From Seminavis robusta (lineage: Eukaryota; Bacillariophyta; Bacillariophyceae; Naviculales; Naviculaceae), in the NCBI GenBank assembly GCA_903772945.1, contig CAICTM010000130.1, forward strand, positions 1-64,000: a stretch of 64,000 nucleotides of DNA, read 5' to 3'. The notes under the pieces were generated by a model. It made no database searches. It saw only the letters and a program-made list of their open reading frames with translations, and was not told the DNA's origin. Positions 43,632-54,545 of this stretch are shown piece by piece. Every line of letters starts with the position of its first letter. Within the stretch, counting starts at the first letter, position 1. The position numbers were made by a program, and so were the translations under genes.

Positions 43632-44489
43632 ATGCCGCTCCATCTCTCCTCTATTCCCTGCCTGCTAATGGCTCTGGTTGTGTTGTCCAGCCATTTTTGT
43701 GGTTCCATGGCATTTGCTCCCACCACTGGTACCAGTAGTATGAGTACCAATAAGCCGAGTGTCATTGGCATGGCACCCCTCATTTCGCCCACCACCACCA
43801 CCATGTCTGCCATTACTACTACTACTAACAGTATGAGTGAAGAAGCGTCTCCCCGTAAACACGAACAAGCACGTCAAGATTGGATTGAACGTTCGGTGTC
43901 ATACTACAGCAAGGTGATGCGAGAAGAACGTCGTCGCACTATTGGACAGTTGCCGGATGTTGTTGTTGACACTCCTCAGTATCAAGAAGAATTTGTCTTG
44001 TTGGCCAAGAAACACTACTTTGCCATTCGCAAGGTCAAGGATGGAAAATTCACACAGGCAGAAACCCTCTATCGCAAAATCATTGAAGAAATTCTGCACA
44101 ACACGGATGAACAAGAATGCGATCACGCCAAATTGGCCGTCACCACACTGTTACTGGCGTTACTCACCAAACGCATGGGTGATCCAAAGAAAACACGATC
44201 TGTCTTTTTGCAATTCTTTCGCATTGCCGTACTGGAACGAGAAGGCGATACCGAATGTGCCTGTTCCGCCAAGGTGCTACAGGCATATGCACTCTTTGAA
44301 ATGCAACAGGGAAACTCGTTCAAGAGTGTCGAACTCGTCAAGAAAGCACTCGATTTTGACAAGACATTGGCACCCGTCTTGAAATGGAAACAATTCCGAG
44401 ATGCACAACATGGAAAACTCAAAAGTAGACGACAACAACAACAACACCACCACCAACGATCATTTGCCACGCAAACGCCGGCTCCGTAG
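43632..44489 (+). CDS. Plastid-targeted TPR-like protein
   Basis: A single 285-codon exon. The N-terminus has a signal peptide (LLMALVVLSSHFCGSMA) ending at SMAFAP, a close variant of the ASAFAP motif that directs diatom proteins through the four plastid membranes. A Ser/Thr-rich transit-like part follows. Residues about 120-265 form helical pairs with TPR character (LLAKKHYFAIRKVKDGKFTQAETLYRKIIEE, AKVLQAYALFEMQQGNSFKSVELVKKAL). The C-terminus is basic with a Gln/His run. TPRs mediate protein-protein contacts, so a plastid scaffold or assembly factor is plausible. No specific partner can be named. Confidence 0.75.
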   Translation: MPLHLSSIPCLLMALVVLSSHFCGSMAFAPTTGTSSMSTNKPSVIGMAPLISPTTTTMSAITTTTNSMSEEASPRKHEQARQDWIERSVSYYSKVMREERRRTIGQLPDVVVDTPQYQEEFVLLAKKHYFAIRKVKDGKFTQAETLYRKIIEEILHNTDEQECDHAKLAVTTLLLALLTKRMGDPKKTRSVFLQFFRIAVLEREGDTECACSAKVLQAYALFEMQQGNSFKSVELVKKALDFDKTLAPVLKWKQFRDAQHGKLKSRRQQQQHHHQRSFATQTPAP

Positions 44490-45213
44490 TCTCTCTTTGT
44501 CTTGCGACTGCTGGCTGGTGAAAATGTTCCGATGATATTATTATTATTATTATTAGACCCATAGAAACCGTAACTCAAAAAAAGACATTCCATTACCTTG
44601 AACTATATAGCTGACTGGATGGATACCCTTATCGGTCCCAATTGGCAGCGTTCGCCGTGGGTACCACCAAGAAACACCAAACCAAGACAGACTTGGTCCC
44701 GGTATGTACAGTCGTAGCTTTGACCGTCGACGATGTTTGCCCTTGGCCTCCTCTGCGTACCGTAAGACCGAGATGGCCGGCACCTACTAGTAGCTAGCTA
44801 GCTGTTAAATGCCGGGGGTTGTAGGCCGGTTGGCTGCCGATGCAGCCATGTAGTCTAGTCTAGTTGCTCCCACAGAGAAATCCAAAGCGAACTGGCTCCC
44901 TATTTTTTTTAAGATACTGGCATCGCTTTACGCATGGCTGAAATGGAAAGGCTTCTCCTCCGACCTGTTACAAGGAGCAAGCTCCCGTGCACCTCCAACA
45001 AACTGCTCACCGAGACTATGGTACCGTAGGCAGTTACCGATACTGCTATTCAACTACAGTACAGGACGAAAACCCATTGACAAGGGGGGGGGGTCCACCA
45101 AGACAAAACATGAGTGGCGTTAACAAGGGCAATTTTCTTAGAAGTGGGAAAAGAGCATTGTCTACTTTTGATTCCATGCCTAACTTGCCCTCTACTTCTA
45201 ACCAGCCATATCA
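44490..45213. other. Intergenic, no gene recognised
   Basis: No coding resemblance on either strand. It contains an ATT-type microsatellite at about 44537-44553, an AGCTAGCTAGCT run at about 44793 and a G-run at about 45085-45092. Confidence 0.5.
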
Positions 45214-47019
45214 TCAGTGTCCTTCATCATGAGACCCAGGGCAGCCATTGTCGCGTAGCCACAGAATCACTTCAGTTTTGTTTCTGCTGTAGCCAGTTGT
45301 GGCATACCACCATGTACGTTCATTCCATGGACAACCATTTTCACGAGCCCACTTCAGAATTTCCAAATGTCCACCTTGAGCAGCATATTCACATGTCTTT
45401 TCATTCCATGGACAACCATTTGCACGTGCCCACTTCAAAATATCCAAACGTCCAACTTGAGCAGCCAAGGAACATGTCTCTTCATCCCATGGACAACCAT
45501 TTGCACGTGCCCACTTCAGAATTTCCAACTGTCCTCGTCCAGCAGCACCTCGGCACATGTTCTCTTCATCCCATGGACAACCATTTGCACGTGCCCACTT
45601 CAGAATTTCCAACTGTCCTCGTCGAGCAGCACCCGCACATGTCTGTTCATTCCATGGACAGCCATTTTCACGAGCCCACTTTAAAATTTCCAAATGTCCA
45701 TTTAGAGCAGCACATTCACATGTAACTCATTCCATGGACAACCATTTCACGGCCCACTTCAGAATTCCAAAGTCCAACTTGAGCAGCACATGCACATGTT
45801 TCATTCCATGGACACCCATTTTCACGAGCCACTTCAAAACTTCCAACTGTCCATATCGAGCAGCATAGGCACATGTCTTTTCATTCCATGGACACCCATT
45901 TTCACGAGCCCACTTTAGAATTCCCAAATGTCCATATCGAGCAGCATACATACATGTCACGCATTCCACGGACAACCATTTTCACGAGCCCACTTTAGAA
46001 TTCCAAATGTCCATTTATAGAGCATACATACATGTCCACGCATTCCAGGACACATTTTCACGGGCCCACTTTAGAATTTCCAAGTGTCCAAATTTAGCAG
46101 CAGCCTCACATGTTTGACGATCCCATGGACAACCATTTGCACGTGCCCACTTTAAAACTTCCAAACGTCCACCTTCAGCAGCATATTCACATGTCTTTTC
46201 ATTCCATGGACAACCATTTGCACGTGCCCACTTCAGAATTTCCAACTGTCCTCGTCGAGCAGCACCGGCACATGTCTGTTCATTCCATGGACAGCCATTT
46301 TCACGAGCCCACTTTAAAATCTCAAAATGTCCATTTATAGCAGCATATTCACAAATCTTTTCATTCCATGGACAACCATTTTCATGGGCCCACTTTAGAA
46401 TTTCCAAGTGTCCAAATTTAGCAGCAGCCTTGCATGTTTGACGATCCCATGGACAACCGTTCTCTCTTAACCATTGGAGCATTTCCAAATGTCCATGTTT
46501 AGCAGCCTTGATAGATGTGTACTCATGCCATGGAAATCCTTGCTGGCGTGCCCATTGCATGACAGTCAGATTTCCAACTATGGCAATTGCATTGCAAACA
46601 AGATGGCGACTAGGGTTTTTGCGGCTGGAATTGTCCTTGAGCCAGTATTCTGCACGTGGCAGGTTACAGAATGTTTCGCTGTAAAGAGTGTCGGTGATTT
46701 CTGCAGAGCGTCTGGAAGCCAACAAAGGCGGGCCATCTTTTACCTTTCGAGGATTTTTCTCGAGTTCAATTTTGCAGTATTCTTTGTACAGTTGATTCAT
46801 CTTCTTGTTGACAGCTCCTACAAAAGCGTACTGTCCAACACCAACAAGGGGAAGAATGCCTTGGATCCAAATCTCATTCTTGTCCAACAGAAGAGATTCG
46901 ATGGGAGGAGACATCTTCTGTTTCTTATTGTTGATGGCACTGCCAATAGCAGCGGCATCAGCACCGCCAGTACTAGCGCCAGTACCAATGCTACCGGTAT
47001 CAGAAGACATGATCAACAA
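45214..47019 (-). pseudogene. Ankyrin-like 26-residue-repeat protein, frameshifted
   Basis: The gene begins at 47019. An N-terminal part of about 140 residues has an F-box-like segment (ILPLVGVGQYAFVGAVNKKMNQLY). About 16 repeats of 26 residues follow, of the form GHLEILKWARENGCPWNEKTCEYAA, each 78 bp. This ankyrin-related repeat is common in algae and large DNA viruses and binds proteins. Seven repeats are open to a stop at 46015. Beyond it, single-base losses at about 46015-46080, 45727-45850 and 45715 break the frame. The same register returns in 45975-45727 and 45693-45214, the last piece ending in a natural-looking TGA. Either the gene is a young pseudogene or the array holds assembly errors. 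Confidence 0.75.
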
Positions 47020-47568
47020 GCCGATTGACTATTATAGCTACCAGATAGAGACAGCACGAAACTATTCCTAGTAGCTAGCTAGGAGCCAGATATTTTCCGA
47101 TGAGAGCAGTGAGAGCTGCACCAGGTCCACGCTAGCACGGTCGGTTTGCCGTCGGCATCTGCTGGAGGGTCAAATGTGCAGCCAAGGCTGTGTTGGGGTC
47201 GGTTACAGTCAGTGTTCGGACCGCTAAGAAGGCTGCAGAGATAATGGAGTTTCCATCTCCTCAGCATGCTGCTTTGATTGGTCCACGTCAAGATCCACGA
47301 TCCAATTGAAATCGCGAACTCCAAAGGGTATCGTATCTTTGGCCTTCTTGGGAAGGATGAGGACAACAACCAACAGCCACCCTCCCGCAAGAGATCCCGT
47401 CATCGAGATGACGACGACATTTATTTATTTCAGGGTAGCAGCAGCAGCAGCAATAGCAAGCAAGAGATTCAGCCATCATATTCGGTTATCCAACTTAAAA
47501 CCAAAAGGGTATCCTCTAACAACAAATTAATTAATTAATTTAAAAAGATATCGAACGACAAGGGTAGC
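47020..47568. other. Divergent promoter region
   Basis: Between the repeat gene (minus) and the C2-like gene (plus). An 86-codon plus frame (47278-47538), in the same frame as the downstream gene but separated by a stop, has an Arg/Asp-rich composition and no family match. It may be an upstream ORF or chance. A TTAATTAATTAATT run is just before 47540. Confidence 0.45.
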
Positions 47569-48933
47569 ATGCAAGCAGCATCTATTTCCACCTCCGAGCA
47601 GCCCAAGATGTCTACTACTGGATCGACAACTAGCAGTACTCCAGGCGGCGGCGGTAGCAAGACGACCAAGACCAAGCCTGGATTTACGTCTTCTACAAAT
47701 AATCAAATGAAAGGAGGAGAATTGCGAGCATCCGTCCTGAGTGTCTACGATTTGCCCACCCGCGATCAACCCTCCCATGTCAGTATCAGTGCCTGTGGGG
47801 CCACCGTCACAACGGCCGCTCCCACGTCCCGTCACAAGGATCGCAACAGTTTCAAATTCACGGGTGCCACCAGTACGGATCTGGTACTCAAAGCCAAAAC
47901 ACTAGAGCAACTCTACAAGAGCCATTTTCAAGTGGAAGTCGTCTACGAAACCAAACCGTGGCTCAACTTGTTTGCGTCCTACAAAATGAGTCAATTGAAT
48001 GTTTGGGAATCTACCTGGTTGGTACTCGACTTGGAACAAGCCGCTCAAGCCACTCAAGTCGCTACTACCGATGCGGCATCGTCGTTGCCGGATTCGAATA
48101 GTGGTTTGATGGAAGATTTGCCACCCACCATTCGCATCAAGGTCCAATTGCGAGGCCCTTATCGACCCGAAATTGCGGCTCTTCTCGGCGTCGCTCAGAC
48201 ATGGTTTGGCTTTATGGATCAAGTCGAATCCAGTGTCATTACGTTGGGAGAAAAAACTCCCAATTTGCCCGCCAATAAAGGACTCTTGCTCATTCCTGCC
48301 GTGCCCATGGCCACGGCTGCGGTCGTCTTGACACCCATTTTGACGGGACTCTGTGTCGTTTTCTTGCCCATTTTTGTGCCCGTCTTGGCGGCCCTCTTGA
48401 CAGTGGGCGCCTGCTTGACGGGCACTGGATTGGTGTTGTATGGGAGCACCAGTGGTGGACGGCAACATGTCGCCCACATGCTGGAACCGGCCGCCCAACA
48501 TATGCTTGCCACCCAATCGGGACAATCCTTATTGTACGAAACTGGTCCGCGACCAAGTCCCGTCAGTGTCGCCCGCGTCGTGCTACCACAAGGCATGTGG
48601 GGACGACTCGCCGTCAGTTTGGCCGTCGATGCCATTGGATCTGCCTCGTATCTGGTTCCCGTGGTGGGAGAAGTCACGGATGTGGCATGGGCACCGTTGC
48701 AGACTTGTTTGATCATCGCCATGTACGATACGACCACACCGCATTTGAAATATCTCAGTTTTGCCGAAGAAATCTTGCCGTTTACTGATTTTGTCCCATC
48801 GGCCACTATTGGATGGGCGGCTCAGTTTGGACCGCAATTGTTGCTGCAAAATGGTAAACCAGCGGCCGCAGCAACGACAACGAATGCCAGTGGCGTACCG
48901 ACCCAACTCATGGTGCCAGTCAAGAAGGATTAG
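47569..48933 (+). CDS. Membrane protein with N-terminal C2-like domain
   Basis: A single 454-codon exon. Residues about 50-170 (GELRASVLSVYDLPTRDQPS, then FKFTGATSTDLVLKA and VEVVYETKP) resemble the beta-sandwich start of C2 domains, although no full set of Ca-binding Asp is visible. A strongly hydrophobic stretch follows at about 245-290 (LLIPAVPMATAAVVLTPILT, then GLCVVFLPIFVPVLAAL), and further hydrophobic helices are near 345-385. The C-terminus ends in a Lys-rich tail after a Thr/Ala-rich part. It is likely an internal-membrane protein of unknown function. A 5' extension in frame stops at 47538, so the first Met after that is used; a second Met lies 13 codons later. Confidence 0.6.
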   Translation: MQAASISTSEQPKMSTTGSTTSSTPGGGGSKTTKTKPGFTSSTNNQMKGGELRASVLSVYDLPTRDQPSHVSISACGATVTTAAPTSRHKDRNSFKFTGATSTDLVLKAKTLEQLYKSHFQVEVVYETKPWLNLFASYKMSQLNVWESTWLVLDLEQAAQATQVATTDAASSLPDSNSGLMEDLPPTIRIKVQLRGPYRPEIAALLGVAQTWFGFMDQVESSVITLGEKTPNLPANKGLLLIPAVPMATAAVVLTPILTGLCVVFLPIFVPVLAALLTVGACLTGTGLVLYGSTSGGRQHVAHMLEPAAQHMLATQSGQSLLYETGPRPSPVSVARVVLPQGMWGRLAVSLAVDAIGSASYLVPVVGEVTDVAWAPLQTCLIIAMYDTTTPHLKYLSFAEEILPFTDFVPSATIGWAAQFGPQLLLQNGKPAAAATTTNASGVPTQLMVPVKKD

Positions 48934-49888
48934 GACAATTGTCTGACAAGAAAGCAAAATGGCACCCACAGCGATGAGTCCATTTGTTGTCGTCAAGGCA
49001 CCCAAGAAAGCTCTGTACAGCGCAAGATTTCTTCTGCAGGCCGGCTGACCTGGCTAGCTAGGAGAGATGCCAAAGAGAAGGAACTTGGTGCAATACGAAC
49101 AGAATGTGCAAATTCCCAGCCGCTCAACCACACTTTACTGCTACATACATAAGTAAGTTACCTTACCAGATAATAGTTTCGTAATATTAATAATCAATCA
49201 TCACAGGAAATAGTGGATTAGATACGGCACTGAGAACATAATGAAGTTTTGCGGTTGCTTCGATGTTGCAAGCGCCGAACAACGGCCGCAAGTTGCAATG
49301 TAAACGAACGTCTTGGTGTTGTAGGCCGAATCGCTTCGCGATTCCCTTCGGGCGACGGACTCCTACCTTCTTCGGTCGGAAGTGTGAAAGCATGTGTCTG
49401 GGGCAAAGCTGGTTGGTTGTTGGCTGTCTCTCAGTCCCGCGAGACTGAGGGGAGAGCCACCAACGCTTGAGCTGGTCAGAACAGAGCCCCAGGAGAGACA
49501 TGACACAGACTCGTGATTGAGTCTGGGAATGGACTCTCCTGACCACCACCCAGGCATGGGCCACCACACAAAGAAAAAACAGAGGTGGTTCAAGCCGAGG
49601 CCCAGAGAAGCGAGGAGAAAGAAAAAAGCAGCAAAGAGATCTGGGAATAATGGGGTCGGGTCAAATTTGAATCAGAAGGAAAAAAACACTCCCGGTTCCA
49701 CGGGTCACTAACCGTCATGTGGTTTGAATCAGATCTCGTTACCTGACACCATTGCTGACATATATAGTGTCTTGTAGACATGCGTCAGGTGGGGGGGAGC
49801 AGACTTGGTATTTAATGAAAATATACCTTTCTTGCCATACCCCCTCTTTTGCATATGTAATGTTGTGTTCTTCGGACGTTTGCTTCAT
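48934..49888. other. Repeat-like flank before the Copia pieces
   Basis: No gene was recognised. Several short hairpins are present (GAATCGCTTCGCGATTC at about 49328-49344, CTCAGTCCCGCGAGACTGAG at about 49431-49450). A stretch with a G-run and AATAAA lies near 49790-49898. The features suggest LTR- or foldback-derived sequence, but no repeat ends could be defined. Confidence 0.35.
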
Positions 49889-50024
49889 TTAATAAACAGT
49901 CATCATGATGGTGGGCTCGCTGGAATCTGGAATCGAACCGAAGACCATTGACATCCATTCAGCCAGCAATGATAGGCCCAGAAAGGGGACCTCAACCAGG
50001 ATCCAACTGTACTTGGAATTGGGC

Positions 50025-50522
50025 TCAGAGAGGGGACCCTGCACAGTCAATAGCCTCGTATTGGGAGGTACCGTAAGCAAACTGTGAGAAATCCTGATCA
50101 CTGGGTGGGAAGATTGTTTCTCCATCGTCGAGTGCGGGCATTGGAGGATCCGCTTCGTTGGGTACGTCGAGGAGGTCCACCGGCGTCGTCGTAGTCTCAC
50201 GAGTGGTTTGTGTTTGGTTGTCCTCGGATCCATCAGAGAGATATACAAAGGGCTGCCAGTTGGGATCAATCTCTGGCTCGCTGAACAACATTTCGTGGGA
50301 GTAGGACTCGTAGGATGAGCGATCAACCTCGTGAACTCGTACCTCACGTGTAGCCGTATTGGCCGGCTGTGATAGGACGGACGCGATGTCACCAGCGAAG
50401 GACGGTGGCGTTGAATGCGTCTTGTTGCACGCGAGCTGCAACAGGTCGGTGTCCATCTTGTTGGACTTGGTTTGGTGCGAGGACACTTCTAGGTTGCCTG
50501 CTCGTGGCGTGGTGTTGCCCAC
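50025..50522 (-). pseudogene. Polyprotein-like frame after gag (Copia element)
   Basis: A 165-codon minus frame begins shortly after gag ends. It is acidic and includes EVRVHEVDRSSYESYSHEML and PNWQPFVYLSDGSEDN, then a Pro/Asp-rich tail. It appears to be an element protein between gag and pol, but no protease or integrase motif is visible. The overlapping 50392-49889 frame continues the coding resemblance a little further before it fades. Confidence 0.4.
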
Positions 50523-50696
50523 GTCGAGGAAGTCATGGGAGTTGACTGAGCGGGATGGGCGTGATTGCCCAGAGTTGTGTTGACTACGTCGAACAGCTAA
50601 GTCAGCCGTGTAGTCAAGGATGCTCTTCTTGCTCAGAGATATTATCCCATGCCTCTTGATCCGACTTGGATAACGACCGCCATGTGGTTGCGTTCA

Positions 50697-51917
50697 TCAT
50701 GACCTTGCGCGGACCACGAGTGTCTGGACCTCCACTGGTGTATCCATATCGTGGACGAACGCCTCATAGGCGTTGTCACAGGTTTCCGCTGTACCATCAT
50801 CGAAGAGAATTTCGTGTTGGTAGGTGCGGCGACGAGCATTGCTTCGAGAGCGTGTGGACGTTGCATGATTTGCACTGTCATGCAGTTGTGCTTGCTCGAG
50901 AAGGGCTGCTCGGTATTGCTCGAGTGTATACTGGGAGGTGTCTCCTGCGGCTTTCTTGGTTTGCAGTGCGAGACGTCGTACGGGAGCGAGATTTGGTGCC
51001 TTGGAGATTGAGCGTTCCAAGAAACGTGCTCCCTGCTGGTCAGTGTATGGCTCGTCGCTGATCTCATTGTACTGCCGAAATTGTTCGAGGAAGTTGGAGA
51101 TGAAACCAGCTTGGGACCCTCTCCATACACCTTCTGCGATATCAGCGGAGGTGAGATAACACGAAATCTTATCCGAGCGCAGGGTTGCGACCATGGACTT
51201 GGAGTAATATTCGTCAATTGCCTTCCAGATCGCACGAGTGTCCTTGTTGGTTTCGTTGGCAAGGACGACAGATCGCGCCTGTGCTTCTTGGAAGATGTCT
51301 TCGAAGGTCTTGTACATCCATTCTCGTTGTTTCTCGTCTAGTTCGACGTTGGTGACCGTGAAGTCAGAATCAATGAGGTGGGAGAGACCTTGAGACTTGA
51401 GCGTGTTGAGGAAGTTCTTCCTCCATTTGATGAAGGCTGATTCGTCGCGAAACTCTCTGAACTCCGAGCGGACGGGCTTGTTGTTCTTGTCCCAAAGTGC
51501 GATTGCACGCTCCCCATCGGTCATCGTGGCATCGCTACGTCTCATTTGCCGCCATGGGACGATTTCGCCGTGTGGCTGGAAGAGTCCAACTCTGAAAGCG
51601 TCGAGCGCGGTGGCCGTCAGTGATACGATGCGGACGGGTGCTTTCTTCTTGAACGACCAATGGTGATACATCTGTATCGCCGCGAGCAGTAGCTTCTTCC
51701 TGGTGAGAGGTACTGGTCTTGGAGCGCTGTTGGTGTCGTTGGAAGCTTGGAGCTCCATAACTTCATCTTTGGTGAAAAGGAGGAGATCCATCCATCCATC
51801 GATTCCTTGTTCAGACAGTGCGATGCGCATGTGAGATGCATTGTACCCTGTGTTGGAAGCGTCTTCGCCGCATAGGTTGCATAGGACATGCTTGAGCCTG
51901 GCTGGTTCATCGGCCAT
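50697..51917 (-). CDS. Copia-type gag protein
   Basis: A 406-codon uninterrupted frame. An SAM-like N-terminal helix bundle (VLCNLCGEDASNTGYNAS, IDGWMDLLLFTKDEVMEL) precedes a KKKLLLAAIQMYHHW segment. The central part (FREFRDESAFIKWRKNFLNTL, ARSVVLANETNKDTRAIWKA, YYSKSMVATLRSDKI) resembles gag of diatom Copia elements. The C-terminus has Arg-rich and Asp-rich stretches (ATSTRSRSNARRR) and no zinc knuckle. Gag would package element RNA into particles. It is the only long intact retroelement gene in the window. Confidence 0.7.
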   Translation of the reverse strand: MADEPARLKHVLCNLCGEDASNTGYNASHMRIALSEQGIDGWMDLLLFTKDEVMELQASNDTNSAPRPVPLTRKKLLLAAIQMYHHWSFKKKAPVRIVSLTATALDAFRVGLFQPHGEIVPWRQMRRSDATMTDGERAIALWDKNNKPVRSEFREFRDESAFIKWRKNFLNTLKSQGLSHLIDSDFTVTNVELDEKQREWMYKTFEDIFQEAQARSVVLANETNKDTRAIWKAIDEYYSKSMVATLRSDKISCYLTSADIAEGVWRGSQAGFISNFLEQFRQYNEISDEPYTDQQGARFLERSISKAPNLAPVRRLALQTKKAAGDTSQYTLEQYRAALLEQAQLHDSANHATSTRSRSNARRRTYQHEILFDDGTAETCDNAYEAFVHDMDTPVEVQTLVVRARS

Positions 51918-52399
51918 CTTGATGGAGGTGTGGCAGTGCGTAACTGCGACTAGTTAATCTGCTAACGTGAGGAAATACTACTTGAATAGAGGGATCTTGT
52001 AGAGGTAGCTACCACCCAACGAGATCAGCTGCAACTATTCAAGACGAGTGCAAAGTAAATGCAAAGTTCGCTTCTTAGTAATTCATAATCTGTGTTGTGA
52101 GCTTTGATTGATGCGATCAGTAAAGCTAGTTCGTAGCGTGTTAGATCAATGCATCGTGGTAGTTGATCTTGATTCATACGGAAGTCAACGTGGTATCTGC
52201 GGGAAACCGTTCGTTGGCAGGATGCTTTACTCCTGTCGAATACTCCAGTTTGCCGTGTCCTTTGGTTTCGTTGAGAACGTGTTCTTGCCAGCGTTCTCTG
52301 TTCCATCGTGTTGACTCATAAAGCATGACTCAATCTACTCACCGATACTCTGAGTCGTGGGAGGAACTGTAACGCTTTCACTGTCGAACCAGCCAATTA

Positions 52400-54482
52400 G
52401 CCTATCGTTGAGACGGTAGAGGAACCGGAACCTACAACAGACCAACAGCCCATGGAACAGACCCCAGGAGTAGGTGTTCGAGCCCAAGTGGCACCTGAGC
52501 AGACGCCAGAAGTGCACAGGCCCAGTAGGATGGGGACACAAGCAAAGGAATCGTATATTCCTAGCTTCTCCGGAAAGAAGTATGAGACGACCAACGTCCA
52601 TACGAATGAACGTGTTTTGCACCCAGATGCACACATGTTCTATACACAGGTAGAGGAAGAGCCTTATGTGGTAGCAGCCATCATGACACAGTTGTCATTG
52701 AAGGCTGGGCTCAAGGAGTGGAAGGACAAAACGCACGATGCAGCCTTTGCCGAGATGAAACAGTTACATCTCAGGGACACCTTCCGTCCAAAGAAATGGA
52801 AGAACTAAGCGAAAAGGAACGCAAGAGTATCCTAGAGTCAAACCTGTTCCTAAAGTTGAAACGGGACAGGAAGATCAAAGGCCGAGCGGTTGCCGGAGGC
52901 AACAAACAGCGTGACTTCATCTCCAAGGAAGACGCAAGCTCGCCAACAGTGTCGACAGAAGCAGTACTACTCTCCTGCATAATCGATGCTGAAGAGGAAA
53001 GGGACGTTGCAGTCATTGACATCCCGAACGCCTTCGTCCAGTTCTACTCTCCTGCATAATCGACGCTGAAGTGGAAAGGGACGTTGCAGTCATTGACATC
53101 CTGAATGCCTTTATCCAGACACGAGTCGAGGATGAAAAAGATATGGTAATCATTAGAGTAAGAGGAGTACTAGTAGACATGCTGGTTAAAATTGCCCCAG
53201 ATGTCTACAAACCGTTCGTGACAACGGATAAGAGAGGCAACAAGCAGTTGCTACTGCAATGCTTGAACGCCATCTATGGTACCATGGTAGCCAGTCTACT
53301 ATACTACCGCAAGTTCCGGAAGACGATGCTCCGGAACGGATTTACAATTAATCCCTACGATCCATGTGTAGCCAACAGAATGGTACACGGCAAGCAACAG
53401 ACAGTCTGCTGGCATGTAGACGACTGTAAGCTCAGCCACAAGGATTCGAAGGTGAACAACCAGCTGATCCAAGTGCTTCATGATGAATATGAAAGCATAT
53501 TTGAGGACGGCATTGGAGAGATGACGGTGAGCCGAGGAAAGGTCAACACGTATCTAGGCATGGCCATAGACTTCACGACAAAGGGTCAATGCAATGTGCC
53601 AATGTACAAGTACGTTGACAAAATCCTGGAAGCCTTCGAGAAGGCAGCACCAGATGAAGGGGGCACGAAGACTAGAAGTAGTGCAGCTCCGAAAGACCTA
53701 TTCACAGTAGACGAATCCTGCAAGAAGCTCCCAACAAGCAAAGCAGACGCCTTTCACAGCCTGGTGGCTAAGGTGTTGTTCGCTACGAAGAGAGCCCGAC
53801 CAGACACAGGTACGGCGATATCGTTCCTCACGACTAGAGTCAAGGAACCGGATAGGCAGGATTGGGATAAACTAGTCCACCTCATACAGTACATTAGGCG
53901 TACTAGAAAACTATCATTAGTTCTCAAAGCCGACGGAAGCGGCATATTAAAATGGTATGTTGATGGTTTTTTCACAGTCCATCCAAACATGGGGGTCATA
54001 CCGGAGGTGGTTTGACCATGGGCACCGGTTACCCATTATCGACTTCGAAGAAACAGAAGTTGAACACGAGAAGCTCGACTGAGAGCGAACTCGTAGCAGT
54101 TGATGACCTGATGCTATCGATCCTTTGGACGAGGCAGTTCCTATGGGAGCAAGGTTATGTAGTTAAAGAAACTATAGTCTATCAGGACAACAAGATTGCC
54201 ATACTTCTAGAAAAGAATGGCAAAGCTTCTAGTAGTAAACGAACGAAGCACATCAACATTAGGTACTTCTTTGTGAGCGACAGAGTCGCAAAGAAGGAGA
54301 TCAGTGTGGACTGGTGTCCAACTGATGATATGGTTGCGGAGTTCTGGACGAAGCCGAACCAAGGTCGACTGTTCAAACAGAATGTGGACAAGTTGATGGG
54401 TGTAGTGGAACACTCAGAGCCAGGGCACTCAGTAGGAGGGTCACGGCCAAACAAGAAGGTCCGTTCAAAGAAGGAGCGCTAA
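52400..54482 (+). pseudogene. Copia reverse transcriptase and RNase H, 5'-truncated and broken
   Basis: Plus-strand pol begins mid-protein (VEEPEPTTDQQPME). It runs through the pre-RT linker (AAIMTQLSLKAGLKEW; FRPKKWKN) to the RT: KRDRKIKGRAVAGG, DAEEERDVAVIDIP, NAIYGTMVASLLYYRKF and CWHVDDCKLSH (Asp pair at 53419-53424). RNase H follows (RSSTESELVAVDD, YQDNKIAILLEKNGKASSSK, HINIRYFFV, DMVAEFWTKPNQG) to the stop at 54480-54482. The frame shifts at 52800 and at the 77-bp duplication (52967-53120). Another shift, near 53995, is one base short in a G-run (AACATGGGGGTCAT). Integrase is absent. This fragment cannot transpose. Confidence 0.88.
52967..53120 (+). repeat. 77-bp tandem duplication inside Copia RT
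   Basis: CTACTCTCCTGCATAATCGA starts at 52967 and again at 53044, and the following 55 bases repeat with about five differences, up to CCAG. The shift is 77 bp, which changes the frame. Confidence 0.9.
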
Positions 54483-54545
54483 GCAGAGTAAGTAAGTAAG
54501 CATGGTCGACGACTAGGACAAGCTCGACGACCACACGAGTGTGCG

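Larger units (their letters stand above)
49889..52320 (-). mobile_element. Copia (CoDi-like) element piece, minus strand: gag and downstream
   Basis: The minus strand carries a gag gene (51917-50697), then a further polyprotein-like stretch down to about 50025 and 49889. The piece lacks reverse transcriptase and integrase, so the pol part is missing or lies beyond a rearrangement. Upstream of gag (about 51918-52320) is non-coding sequence that may be leader and LTR. No LTR pair was found. It stands opposite to the plus-strand Copia fragment that starts at about 52400. Confidence 0.65.

Noticed and set aside
45214-46600. Regularly spaced repeats that might suggest a CRISPR array
   Set aside because: Units are coding and directly adjacent at 78 bp without unique spacers; they encode a 26-residue protein repeat.
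47278-47538. 86-codon frame before the C2-like gene
   Set aside because: In frame with the gene but separated by a stop, with no family resemblance. It could be an upstream ORF, but nothing supports a protein.
49187-49600. GC-rich hairpin cluster as rRNA or structured RNA
   Set aside because: No match to conserved rRNA segments could be recognised, and the hairpins are short and scattered.
49889-49965. tRNA-like signals on the minus strand (GGTTCGATTCC, TGGCTGAATGG, and a CCA end)
   Set aside because: The T-arm and D-arm stems do not pair and the spacing between the two boxes is too short, so no tRNA cloverleaf forms. A tRNA-derived repeat or a retroelement primer site remains possible but unproven.
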